Origin: Trichuris trichiura
Taxonomy: Eukaryota; Nematoda; Enoplea; Trichinellida; Trichuridae
Reading direction: 5' to 3'
Assembly: GCA_037903355.1 (NCBI GenBank)
Contig: JBAJFE010000032.1
Coordinates: 124,001-188,000, forward strand
DNA: 64,000 bases
The position numbers and the translations under genes were made by a program. The notes beneath the pieces are model-generated. The model saw only the letters and a program-made list of their open reading frames with translations, did no database searches and was not told the origin of the DNA. Position 1 is the stretch's first letter, and each line of letters starts with the position of its first letter. This document shows positions 13,559 through 24,244 of the stretch, piece after piece.

Positions 13559-14134
13559 ATGGCGCGATTAAGTGTCGAGTTGTCACTCTTTCTAATGGCC
13601 ACTTTTGCTCAATCTGTACTCAACCTAGTCCAGTGTCCATGCAAAATAACCATGTCCGAAAGGAATTCCATTGAAGCGAGGTCTGTGCAAAGGTATTGGA
13701 AAACTGAACTTTGCAAAGACGCCTTGGACGAAGTGTGCTCACAACCAACATGCGTTCAGGAAGAGTACGTTAATGTAAATCTGACCATGGGCGGCTTTGC
13801 CAACTACACGCTCCAAGGATGCGGGCAAAATCAGCTACGCTACGAATGTTGTACGAAACATTTTTTTTTCATGGCGTCCGACATTCCCCTAGCCGAAGTT
13901 TTATCCGTGAAGCACTACCTTGGATCAAGCAAAGTCTCACTCTACTTCAGAGTTCACTGCAAAGAGCAAGGCGGGTGCGAATCAGCCATGAGGGCGCTTG
14001 CATATGGAGACGTACCTGGAACCGGTAGGTACACAGGAGGATCGCAGTCGTTTTCTGCTCAACCATTCCATGTTATCCTACTACTTATTATTGCATCAAT
14101 ACGCCAGTGTCTATTTCCGTTGTTTGAAAGTTGA
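13559..14134 (+). CDS. Secreted or membrane-anchored Cys-rich protein, 191 aa
   Basis: One uninterrupted exon from ATG to TGA encodes 191 residues. Residues about 5-22 form a hydrophobic signal peptide (VELSLFLMATFAQSVL). The ectodomain has about a dozen cysteines, two N-glycosylation sequons (NLT and NYT, about residues 76-88) and cysteine pairs such as RYECCTKH. A hydrophobic stretch near residues 167-180 (FHVILLLIIASI) could be a C-terminal membrane or lipid-anchor signal. Cysteine spacing is faintly Ly6/uPAR-like, but I do not recognise the family. Several ordinary polyadenylation-like AATAAA/AATAAT strings follow within 350 bp. Lack of introns contrasts with TBC1D23 downstream. The gene is likely real; the function is unknown. 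Confidence 0.65.
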   Translation: MARLSVELSLFLMATFAQSVLNLVQCPCKITMSERNSIEARSVQRYWKTELCKDALDEVCSQPTCVQEEYVNVNLTMGGFANYTLQGCGQNQLRYECCTKHFFFMASDIPLAEVLSVKHYLGSSKVSLYFRVHCKEQGGCESAMRALAYGDVPGTGRYTGGSQSFSAQPFHVILLLIIASIRQCLFPLFES

Positions 14135-15762
14135 ATGGTGCTAATTACTTATTATGCGCGTTTGCGATAATTAAAGGAGATACGAGGTACTTGTTATTGA
14201 TGAGTCAGGGGGAAAGCATCTACCGCATAAAGGAAGTTACTTCGAGCGCGTGCCAAATTCTAAAGCAAATAAAATATTCGAAATTATGCGCCATTGAGTT
14301 TTAACTGCCTCATTGTGAAGCATTCTTTGGAAAGTCGACTGGAGCTAAGATAGAAGCACGAAGCTGCCAACTATGCAATGCGGATTGTAGGCAAGCGTAA
14401 TAAACGCTTAATTTTCTAATAATAAATTATTAAATGTTGAACTGCAAGGTGCTTCAAAATGGATAACTTAATAATGCAAGCAGTTAGTGAGCCAGCAAGT
14501 TTTTTGCCTACGCAATAAGGAATGAAGCATTATAGCAGTGCTAAAATCGGATTTACAGAAAACGATAAAAAAAAGTTTTTTTTAAAAGCGCATTAAAAGT
14601 AAGCAGGTTAGTACTTACAGACTTTACGTTCAGCAGAACGAAGAGCTCAGCAAGGTATGCGAATTTTGCCGTTCTTTTATTTCTCCAGTAGCTTTGATGG
14701 TGCAGCTGCCAAAGGGACTATACACACAATTTGCAGATTCAAACTGCAGCTCTGTAAATAAATAAAATTCCAAAAAGCATATTAGTCAAACTTATCTCAA
14801 TGCCGTAAGTACCCAATACTGTTTCGCGTTCGAGGCAATTTGAACAGCTTTTACTTTACGCTAGCAGAAACCTTGGCAAACACGAATACGCGCAAAGCAG
14901 TTGTAGTTCACGTAAAATTCGTTTACTACAGAACTTAGTACCGCTGCGCATTGTTGCAAATGAAACTGTTGCGATAAAACAGTTCGTAAATTTTAGCAGC
15001 CCAAAAACCCTGTTAAACGCGCGAATGAGCACAGTAGTCAGTTCTTAAATATGCAAATATGCTTACTAAGTAGATAAGGTTAGCTAAGACTGGAAAGATC
15101 GTTGTGCGAACAACAGGATTACTACATTTTGAACAGATACGAAGAAAAAGCAGTTATAACGACATTACCATAGCTAGGTAGTAACGATTTCGCAAGTTAA
15201 CACTGACAATGGTTCGCTTGGCGACATTTGAGGACGTTAGTTTAAGACCGCGAAATGAAATTACCGTATGCTGGGATAGTCAGGTACAAAAGAAAGACTG
15301 GCAGTGCAATATCGAAAGCTTGCGTCTTAAACAACTGGAAAAGCATATAACTCTATAGCTCCTGTAAATGAGCATCAAATATGGTGATACTTTTTTGTGA
15401 CGTAAGAAATGTTGATGCAGAGTAACTATAATGTACAGCGCAACACTAGACCAAGCTCCCGTTGTGCATCAGGCAGGAAACTGCTCCTTATCTCGAGCTT
15501 GTCAACTTAGCGGAAGTCGAAAGGAGTTTTGCTAACTGACTGTGCAAAACGTTTGGATGAATGCAAACGCAACTGATCGAAGAACATGCACATTGTTAAC
15601 TTACTTTTTCTTCCTCAAGCTACCGATGGCCATTTCTTATCGTTTCGTATTTCGCTGACCAGTAGCGACCTGCAAAAATAATGTGTCTGCATCTATTGCC
15701 TTGCACAGCGGCTAGTAGTTTTAGTCGAATAGACGAGAGTTAATACGCTACGTGAGCGTAAG
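14135..15762. other. Intergenic region between secreted-protein gene and TBC1D23
   Basis: AT-rich DNA without a supported gene. It should contain the 3' end of the upstream gene and the promoter of the TBC1D23-like gene starting at 15763. No motif could be assigned with confidence. Confidence 0.45.
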
Positions 15763-18700
15763 ATGGGGTCAACGGACTCTGATTCGGAATGGTAAAAATC
15801 GTACCATTAGCGCCTGAAGTGTACGCAGTTTTTTTTGTAGGGTGAAAGACCTTGAAACAGCCGTTTCCTCAGACTGTGATTTCAACACGGTTCGGTTGCT
15901 GGCCGAAAATCGTTCGCTAACAGACGAGCTCAGAAGTCCAACATGGCAGGTTAGCCTTTCTGCACTTTGTCCTGCCAAAGTTTGGCTTCTTCAAAGTGTT
16001 GCATTTAATAGAACGAACGTAGGCATGTGCTATCGTTTGCTTCAAGAGGCCGTAAATTTTGTTGCAAATATTTTTGCTACGTTTGACAAGCAAAGAAACT
16101 TTTATTCATTGTCGCTTTTATCCATTCCAGTTGGGCGCCGAGCGAGATCAACTGTTTAAAGTCGCTGAATCTACAAAATCGATCTTATTGCTTTAAGTTT
16201 TGAGTTGGTGATGTCTTGGTCAGTTGGAGCTCTATTAACCGCGAACAATCCGTGCCATCGAGCTGTCGTTAAATATGCTGCCGTTCTAGTACGTACAGTA
16301 GTCCTTGTCGTTTCTGGACGTAAACTTATAATTGTTTATTCATGCATAAGCTTGTTTTTCTCTTCTGTCCGTAGCAGATCGGTGTTTTCTTCGATACATG
16401 GCAGATGGAAGCTGAAGGTCGCTTAGGAAGTTGCCAATTTGTCACATAAATGAGCGTAAGTAGGTTCCGAGTATAGCATTTAAAATAGTTTTCATTTTTG
16501 CTTATCGCATGACTTATCTTCAACTGGTTATTTGGGCATTGGTTCCGTCAACATGGAGTCTTCCATCTACTTGTCAACACGAAGCCTTGTCAACATTTAC
16601 TATGTTTATTCAGTATGCTGCATGATAACCCGCTCGAGACGTTTGGGAAACAGTAGCCGTTTGCTCACCCTTCGAAATTGTCATAAATGACGAAAAGCAG
16701 GCAAGCGCTTTTTTGCTTTGGAAGGAAGGGTCTTGTGGCATCTCGGTTGGAAGGGTTGATGAATGACCACCAAGTTTTCGAAAGGATGGGCTGCAATATG
16801 TTTTGCGTAGCGCTTTCGAATCGGTCGGCTATTCGCTTAACGAGCGCCGAATAAATGACTGTCCTTTCTTAATTCATGTGATGGGTTTATTCAGTCATTG
16901 CTGACCAAGAAAATAGCAAGCGAAGCTTCAAACCAAATAATGCTGTTACGCATTACCAATTTTGGGTCTTTTCCGTTAGACGCTGGGTGAGTACTGTAGG
17001 TGGAAGTAAAATCAAGTTCTATTAGTCCAAGTAACTGCATGGCGCCTAAACAAAACTCACTACTAATTTAAGTTTACACTAAGGGCTAAAGGGTTTTGAT
17101 TTTAGACTTAAGCTTGAGCTGCCTGCGGTTACTTGACCTGACAGAACATGATTTGACTTTCGCCTACAGTATCCCTGGAAGTCTAGTTTAAAAGGCCGTC
17201 CAGTTTCTTGCCGCGTTTCGGCAGCTGTAATTTGCATAGAGACCTCGTGATTGTATGCAAATATAAAGAAAGTTTATAACGCCTTTTTTAAAATTTGCAA
17301 GTCGGAGTTTTCACGCTGCTTTATTACGTTTCTTTTTGTTTCGAAAGACAGGATGTCTCTTAACAGGCTTGAATAGTTTCATAGTAGATCTTCAGATTCA
17401 CGGGTTTGGCCTGTTGGGTGTATCTGTAAGTAAACTTCAAAATGCCCTACCAACGGATGGATGAGCAAATTGTAAGAGAAAATACAGAACAATTTTTATA
17501 CCGTACGTTTCGGAACTGCTCGTGTTCCGTCGTCAGCAGTGTTGGGGAGAAGGTGTTTATTCGGTAAGGGGTTTATATAGCGCATGGGTACAATGGGTGT
17601 TTGATTAGTTGGGTAGGGCGCAGCATTGGAATTTATTAATCGGCGCAGCCCATACTTCACTAACCTCCACGCCATTGTCGCGATTGATAGTGGAGTTGCT
17701 CTGGATGTACAGAGCCTCCTTAATACGCCTAAGATGTAATAAGTTTTCGTGGCATATGATCTTCGGGTGCGGGTCGAGTGTGCACCGAGATGCGTGCTCA
17801 ACGATCACTGAGGCACTTATCGCGTTCTCCATGGCTTTTCGAGGGTCCGTTGTCGGTGGACGCCCTCGGCCGGTGGCCTGTACCCCATTGAGTCTTCGTT
17901 CGGCGTTCTTGTATGTCAACACATTCTTCATGTGTTGGCCGAATCTCTTAAGTAAAGTGTTGCCCGTTTCTCCTATGTAGGAGGCGTTGCAACCACACTT
18001 TATCTGGTAAATGACACCGGGTCTGCTGTCAAAAGGAACCTTGATCTTGTCATTTCTCACAATCGAACGAAGATTACATGAACTTTTAAATCTCACGTTG
18101 AAATTTAAGGAGCGCCCCAGTCTCCTGATTCGTTCACTTAAACCACTGTAGTAGGGAAGGAGCAGCACCGGGCGTTGTTGGTTATCAGGCGGGGACGGTG
18201 ATGAAGGTTTATTTTGTTGGCACTGTTTAATAATGGAATTGATGAATTTACTGGGGTATCCGTTACTGCATAGTGTGTTATAAATGTGTCTTAATTCTGT
18301 ATTTAAATATTCGGGGTCACAAACCGTTAGGGCCCTGTCAACCATCCCTTTAACTATACCTCTTTTAACTGAAATAGGGTGATGAGAAGAAAAGTTTAGG
18401 TGCCGGTCCGAGTGGGTGGGTTTCCTATAAACTGTTGTTTTTAACTTATTCCCTTGTTTAATGACTAAGACATCTAGAAAAGGGAGTTTACAATTATTTT
18501 CCTTCTCAATGGTTAGCGTTATCTGGTTGGGGAAGAGACTATTCAGGTGTTCCAAGAGAGTTTCTTCACTGCCTGATTTTATGATGGCAAAGATGTCGTC
18601 TACATATCTTTTGAAAAGGATAGGAGGGGCACAGTCTTGCAGAGTGCTGAAGGCTTTTTCTTCGAGATGTTCCATGAAGATCTCCGCAAGTATGGGGGAG

Positions 18701-21700
18701 AGTGGACTGCCCATAGGCGCACCGTCCTTTTGTGAGAAGAAACTATCCTGGAATCTGAAGTAGTTGCCCTCGCGCATGCAGAACGACACTAATTTAACTA
18801 TGTGGGTGGGGTTTAATTTCGTCCTCTGCAAGATGGTGTCGTCCGCATCTAACAGAGTTTGAAGCAAGTTGATGGTATATTTTATGGGAACGCTTGTGAA
18901 AAGGTCTTTTACATCGTAACTGACCATGATGTCACCGGGCTGCATTTTTATGTCTTTTAGTGTGGAACAAAATTCTTTACAATTTTTAACATTGGACTCG
19001 CGTTTACCGGTTAGGGGTTGGATTATAGTTTTTAGATATGAACAAAGTCTTGAGGTGACACTATTAATGCTGGAGACAACTGGTCTTAGAGGGACCCCTG
19101 GTTTGTGGATTTTGGGAAGGCCGTAAAGTTCAGGGCACCTAGTGTTACTGATGTATGAGAGACTACGGTTTATTTTAGAAATAATTGGGTCTTGGGGTTC
19201 ATTGGCGAAGGAGTCTAACATATTTTGCAAAAGTTTTCGGGTCTTATCGGTCGGGTCTTGTTTTATGGGACGGTAAACGGGGTTGCTGAGGAGCTCATTT
19301 ATCTTTTGTGTGTAGAAGTTCCTATCCAGTATAACAACCGTATTACCTTTGTCAGCCTTCGTAATCACAATGTCTGTTCTAGATTTTAGACTTTTAATGA
19401 TCCCCCGTTCTGAACTGCTTAGGTTTGGGGTCGGACGATTGTTGTTGTTGTTGCGCAATACTAGGCTGGAGATGTGACCTTTAATTTCTTTAGCCACCTT
19501 AGGATCGGTTTGCGCGAGACCGTACTCTGTGGAAGCAATTATATCTAAAATCAGGGGGTTCTTAGGAGTGGGAACGAAATTTAAACCTTTGCCTACTCAT
19601 TGTCGTTTAGAGCAAGGGAGCTGAGGTTAATGATGGTTTTATCTGTGTTATTGAGTGAAGATGATGGAAGCGCTTGCTTATTGTTGGACCTACGGAACTC
19701 CCAGGGGCAGGAACAGTACAGGGATTGGAGCTTTTTGTCTAGAAGGGCTGTTTGGTTTATTTTTATTGGGGAATCTCAGTTGGACGAGAAGGTCCGGTCT
19801 TAGAGAGTCAGAAAGGAAAGTCGAGGAGCTGTTAGAAACATACCTTAAGTGGGCTATTGATTTCGTTTCTTTTTGTTTCCATAATCAGAATTCAACCAAT
19901 TGTTAGCCCATTCTAGATAATAAGAGTAATGACCTGTTTGCCTTTCACCAATTAAGATTATTTTCTGTTAAATTCAGCTGGAGTTCTCAGGTTTCAGTGA
20001 CCTTGTTGTAGACCAAACCAGATGCCTACTGGCCTTATTATATCCACATTTGCTTGAGGAGAATCCGAGGCAACGTGATTTTGCTTGACATTCATCGTTC
20101 TAAACCTTAATCGCGTGGCTTAGGGTGGTTGTTTTGAAAATGGCTTTATTCGTGACGTACTCAATGATTGTGAACTATCCGATCCTGGTCTCCATGCAGT
20201 ATTGACTATCGTTGGTGCGGGAAGAACAGTACATGGATAGTTATTAAAACTGAGCAAAAGTGAAGCATAAAGTTGTCGAAGCTTTGTCAGCGAATAAGCG
20301 CCAGTGTTGGTTTGGAAACTAGCGGCTTTTGGAGACTTCGTTCGAGCACATATGCAAATCATGTTAAGTGGGATATTCGTATTAAAGTATGCTTAACCGT
20401 GAGATGCGTAATGTCCTAATTTATTATATCATAGCATTTTAAAAGTTGCTTACAAGCGTGTATGAACGCAGTTTACGAAGCGAGCATGGATATTAATAAT
20501 ATTCGTGCAAGGAGCGCAGATTTGTTAATATGTTAACTGCTTCAAGCTTTGTTGATGACTTTTTGCGCGTAAACTGAATTTGTGATCAAGAAGTAAAATT
20601 TCATTGTTGTGCTCGTACATGAACGTTGGTTGCCTTACTATAAAAAAAACTATTCTACCAGTATCACTGGTGCTAATATTGTAGAACTCTTTAAAATAGG
20701 CAAGTGTTTTAGAGGTACAGTATGCAGAACTTGAAAATATTTTTTTATTTCAAAAGAACCGCGCGTACTGAATTTGGAATTCAGTTTTGCATATTGCTGC
20801 GCATTTCTTCTTTCAAGAGAAGTGAAATGCTTCTGTCCAGTTGTATTTTGTCCTTCGCGGCTATTCCTTACTTTGCCATTTTGCTTTTCAGATTCTGCTT
20901 GGCGTTTCGCACAAGTCGAATCCTTTTGTTGGCCAAGATGACCTTTTCGATTTGCCGGAGCAGCACGAAATACGCGCCGCTTGCTCGAAGCTGTGCGGTA
21001 GTTGCATTCGACAATTTATTTATCGCTTTTTGAAATCTTGTCGCTTTAGAAAATTTGGGCAATTGCGATGGAGATCGACTAGCCATCGTCAGCGATCTGG
21101 AAAGTGTTATCACGTTGTTTTGTAAAACGTGCAATGTGCAATTCTGCTTGGACAATGGTTGGATCGATTTGTTGCAGCTTTTGGTGGCCCTCCGGTTGCC
21201 TCGGGCCCAGTTGTATCACGTCTTTTTCGCGCTAACGACCAAGTACATTCCAAAGTAAGTTCGAAACATTTTTTAAAAGCTCGTAACGTTGCACTGCGTG
21301 CTGGCAAGTACGCTTTCTTTAAGAGATTGTTGGAAAAACGAGCAAGCATCCAATCTGTTTCGTCTCTTGTTGATCTACCATGAACCAGAGCTTTCTACAT
21401 TTCTTGATTCGCATCACCTCTCTCCAGCGACTTATTCCAAACGATGGGTAAAAAAGACGTTCTTTCACGCCATCTTTCTCAATGAAGGTCTCCCCTTTTG
21501 TTTAAGTTCAATTCACTGTTCTCCTCCAGTTGTCAGTTGAACGTTGCCCTGAAATTGTTAGACGTATACCTGCAACACGCTGATCCGTTTGAAATCTTCT
21601 TTATGGCTCTAGTCATTATGATCAATTCAAAGTAAGTGAGGTGAACTCAGATGACATTCTCGGTAGCAGCAAAAGCTGTTTCCTTCCCTAATTTGGCAAA

Positions 21701-24244
21701 ACGTATGCTGGAAGCTCCTACGTTGTTGGGTAGTGCTTAACAATGGATATGTTAAATAGTTGACCCAAATCAGGATTGGATCATCAACAGTTTGACTCTT
21801 CTTTACTGTATACGTGTTTGTAGAAATCAAATTTTGGCAATGGAAAGTCAAGCCGAAAGCGAGATTGCCGGTAAGAGCCGAAATTTGCTTGAACGTCGCG
21901 TAGGTTTAATTTAAAATTTTTCAACTCTATTTTTTGCCATAAAAGTATTTAAAACCTCAAAATGGGTATTTTCAGTTTGCTGTTGGTCGATTTGTGCGCC
22001 ATTAGAACTTTGACGTCTAGTTCACGAAGTGCGAACTATGATGAACGTCATCTGTGACGCGCTGACGAGCAGTCGACGTCATTTCAGCATTGTTTATTTT
22101 AAGGAAAAATTGCGTCATTGCCGGCTCAGTTGCAAGAGGAAGATATAGACGATTTTTACCAGTTGGTTCAATTCTACATGAACCGGACGCCGCAATCTTT
22201 TCGAAGGGTATTTTCAATTCCTATTGCGTCATCTAGTCGCCATATCCATCCTTTAGGATTATCATGGCCCTCTGTTCGGAAGCAATTTCACCGAAATGAT
22301 CGAAAGCAACACTTTGCCCGTGATATGTCTTTCCGTTTCGCCTCAAGAGTTGCTTCCATTAATCGTTGGAGTAAAGGTATGTATACTACCTTGGGCGTAT
22401 AGGGCAATTTTGAATCTAACATCCGAAAGACGTCACTTCACTTGTTGATCTGTCAAGTTAAAAAAAATATTATTAGAATCAATCAGCGTCCAAGTCATAA
22501 TATATTGTTATGGTACCATTATGTCCAAGAAGCCGTTGTTGATAATACTTATTTATTCGGAAAAAATCTCGTGAAAGCTGTTATCTTTTTGATGCTTTCA
22601 AGTAAAGTCCCAGCTTTATTCGTCCAAGTAATATGTACGGTGGATCATAGAATCAACACATCAATTTCGCCATCATTGACACCCGGTCAGAAGAGCAATT
22701 TGCCAGTGGTCACATTCGGGGTTCTTATTCACTGGACCTTTCTCAGGTACGTTTCATGGCAATTGTGCCAAGAGGCGCGTCGCCGTTTACGAAAGTGTTA
22801 TTTGTCATTAGTATTTATGAATTCTTCGAAACTGTTAATCATTTGTCACAGAAAATGATGCGTTAGCTTGTTATACTTAAAATCTATAACCGCTTAAAAG
22901 CTGTATGCATAAACTGTTGAACTTTAAGCGGTTTTCTCATCAGGAAATAAACAACCGTGAAGCGTGCGAGAATATGAAGCTGTTTTGCTATAAATCTTTT
23001 TCATTTTAAGCTGCTGGCCGATCCAGCAGGCTTTAAACGCACGATGGAAGACTTGGAAGAGAAATGTCATCTGGTGGATCCGGACTTTCATTGGTGCTTC
23101 TTGAGCAGCGGATTGGAATCCGACGATTCCGTTTTTTACATGTGCGTGGCTTTCCTGCTTAAAATGCAGAAACGCTACATCAGTACGGCGTCCGGAGGCT
23201 ACAAAGGTGACTGCTTAATTTTTTTCAATCTAAGGTTCCTCAATTCTTTACATTTGAGGCTCTATTGTTTTCTTTAGCAATTCACGCGTTGCTGAAAGGT
23301 CACTTGATTGAAAAGTTGGAAGCTCACGATAGCCGGCACTGCCTCGCTTGTGTTGAAGCTGCTAAGCGTTGCATACCAGAATCGCTTATTGAGGAGATGC
23401 AACCTTCGCCCCGATTTGAATTGCTTGATTCGGCATCGGCGTCCATATTTAACAGGGTCGGTTGCCAATGAATTTTTCCACGCGACAAGTAAAGTGTTTA
23501 CGCCATCAATTTTAGTCCGCTTCAGTCGTTCGAAGACTAAAGAAAGCATTAAGCAAATCTCAACCGGTGAAAGGTAGTTACAGGTATGAGCGGCACTCTT
23601 TTTCAAAAATTTACATTTTTTCACCACTATTGTTTAAGACACGTAAGTCCTTCGAGAAGGCATGGGAAACCTTATCGTGGAACAACCTCAGTTTTCAGCA
23701 TAGACGACGAAGGCGATGTGTCTGGTAAGACTTTCCAGCGTGTCCAATTTTTTAAAATCAAAGTCGACGCTTTTCGCGTGTTCAGACGCTGAGAGCAGCG
23801 AAGACGAGTTCAGCACATCTCATGAAGTTATCGCAGTTTCCGATTGGCTCAGTGCCCCGGACATTGTTGCTTCATTCGAATGCAAACAACTGGAAAAGGC
23901 GGGACGCTCATTTAAATCGTAATACTTTACATAGGCTATTTTGCCTTCAAAAGAATGCGCGGCTATCCACTTGCAGACTGTTGGTGCTGAAGGGTGATTG
24001 TCTATGCGTATTGCGATTGGTCGAAGATGCTGAGGATCAAGCAATCGTTCGAGCCATGCACCCACTTTCGTCGATAGGCAAAATCACCAGTCGGCGTATG
24101 TTTCCAGAATTGCTTTCATTCACCTTTCATGGCGAAACAAAGAATGGCGAAGAAGCGTCTCCCAAAGTGGAAAGATACGTTGTCGAGAAAGCGGGCGACT
24201 GTGCCAAGATGGTGAAACAAGCCATATTGGACCCGTTGCGCTGA
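15763..24244 (+). CDS. TBC1D23: TBC1 domain family member 23 orthologue, 16 exons
   Basis: Exons read by me: 15763-15791, 15841-15949, 20892-20997, 21050-21254, 21324-21447, 21507-21631, 21824-21870, 22104-22207, 22257-22376, 22651-22746, 23011-23206, 23278-23456, 23516-23583, 23639-23724, 23786-23918, 23977-24244. All join in frame (1995 nt, 664 aa; human protein about 700). Markers collinear with TBC1D23 are KDLETAV and DLPEQHEIRAAC at the N-terminus; LESVIT and YHEPELSTFLDS in the TBC domain; YLQHADPFEIFF; a rhodanese-like block (FAIIDTRSEEQFASGH, STASGGY); RHVSPSRRHGKPYRG; and a C-terminal PH-like domain. TBC1D23 is a catalytically inactive TBC protein that links golgin-coated trans-Golgi membranes to WASH-associated endosomal vesicles. 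The donor of the twelfth exon (GTCGGT) is weak. Intron 2 is 4.9 kb because of a retroelement; most others are 49-69 nt. Confidence 0.93.
17498..17540 (-). ncRNA. Hammerhead-ribozyme-like motif at PLE 3' end
   Basis: Reading the minus strand: CTGACGA, C, GGAAC, a 7-base loop, GTTCC, GAAA, then CGTACGGTA. This has the order of a hammerhead core (CUGANGA, stem II, GAAA, stem III, cleavage site). Penelope-like elements are known to carry hammerhead motifs in their terminal regions. One extra C sits between CUGANGA and stem II, and stems I and III are poor, so self-cleavage is not certain. Confidence 0.55.
17605..19775 (-). pseudogene. Penelope-like RT-GIY-YIG polyprotein, N-terminus frameshifted
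   Basis: A 630-codon frame (17605-19497) continues upstream in frame to about 19580 (through GKGLNFVPTP, a typical N-terminal PLE block). It then hits TGA, while the collinear upstream part (about 19590-19775, with SLYCSCPWEFRR and IINLSSLALNDNE) lies in another frame. RT motifs, numbered from 19497: TKADKGNT (about 46), ELYGLPKIHKPG (about 122), VSYDVKDLFTS (about 191), DGAPMGSPLSP (about 262), and catalytic RYVDDIF (about 300). The GIY-YIG nuclease follows: VIYQIKCG, then ASYIGETGNTLLKRFGQH (about residue 505 on), and the late IKEALYIQ block. RT copies template RNA; the nuclease nicks the target. The catalytic RT Asp residues are present, so only the N-terminal frame break argues against activity. 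A single-base assembly error remains possible. Confidence 0.85.

Larger units (their letters stand above)
17470..19900 (-). mobile_element. Penelope-like retroelement inside TBC1D23 intron 2
   Basis: The minus strand carries a reverse transcriptase fused to a C-terminal GIY-YIG endonuclease, the hallmark of Penelope-like elements. It is followed by a 3' tail with a hammerhead-like motif (17498-17540). The body lies wholly within intron 2 of the TBC1D23-like gene, in antisense. The right-hand (5') limit is uncertain: collinear coding similarity fades near 19.80 kb (in-frame stop) and I see no clean target-site duplication. A frameshift near 19.59 kb suggests a decayed copy. Confidence 0.88.

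Noticed and set aside
17496..17801. 101-codon minus-strand frame overlapping the PLE 3' end
   Set aside because: It runs through the PLE coding end and the untranslated tail in another frame; it has no domain and is a shadow.
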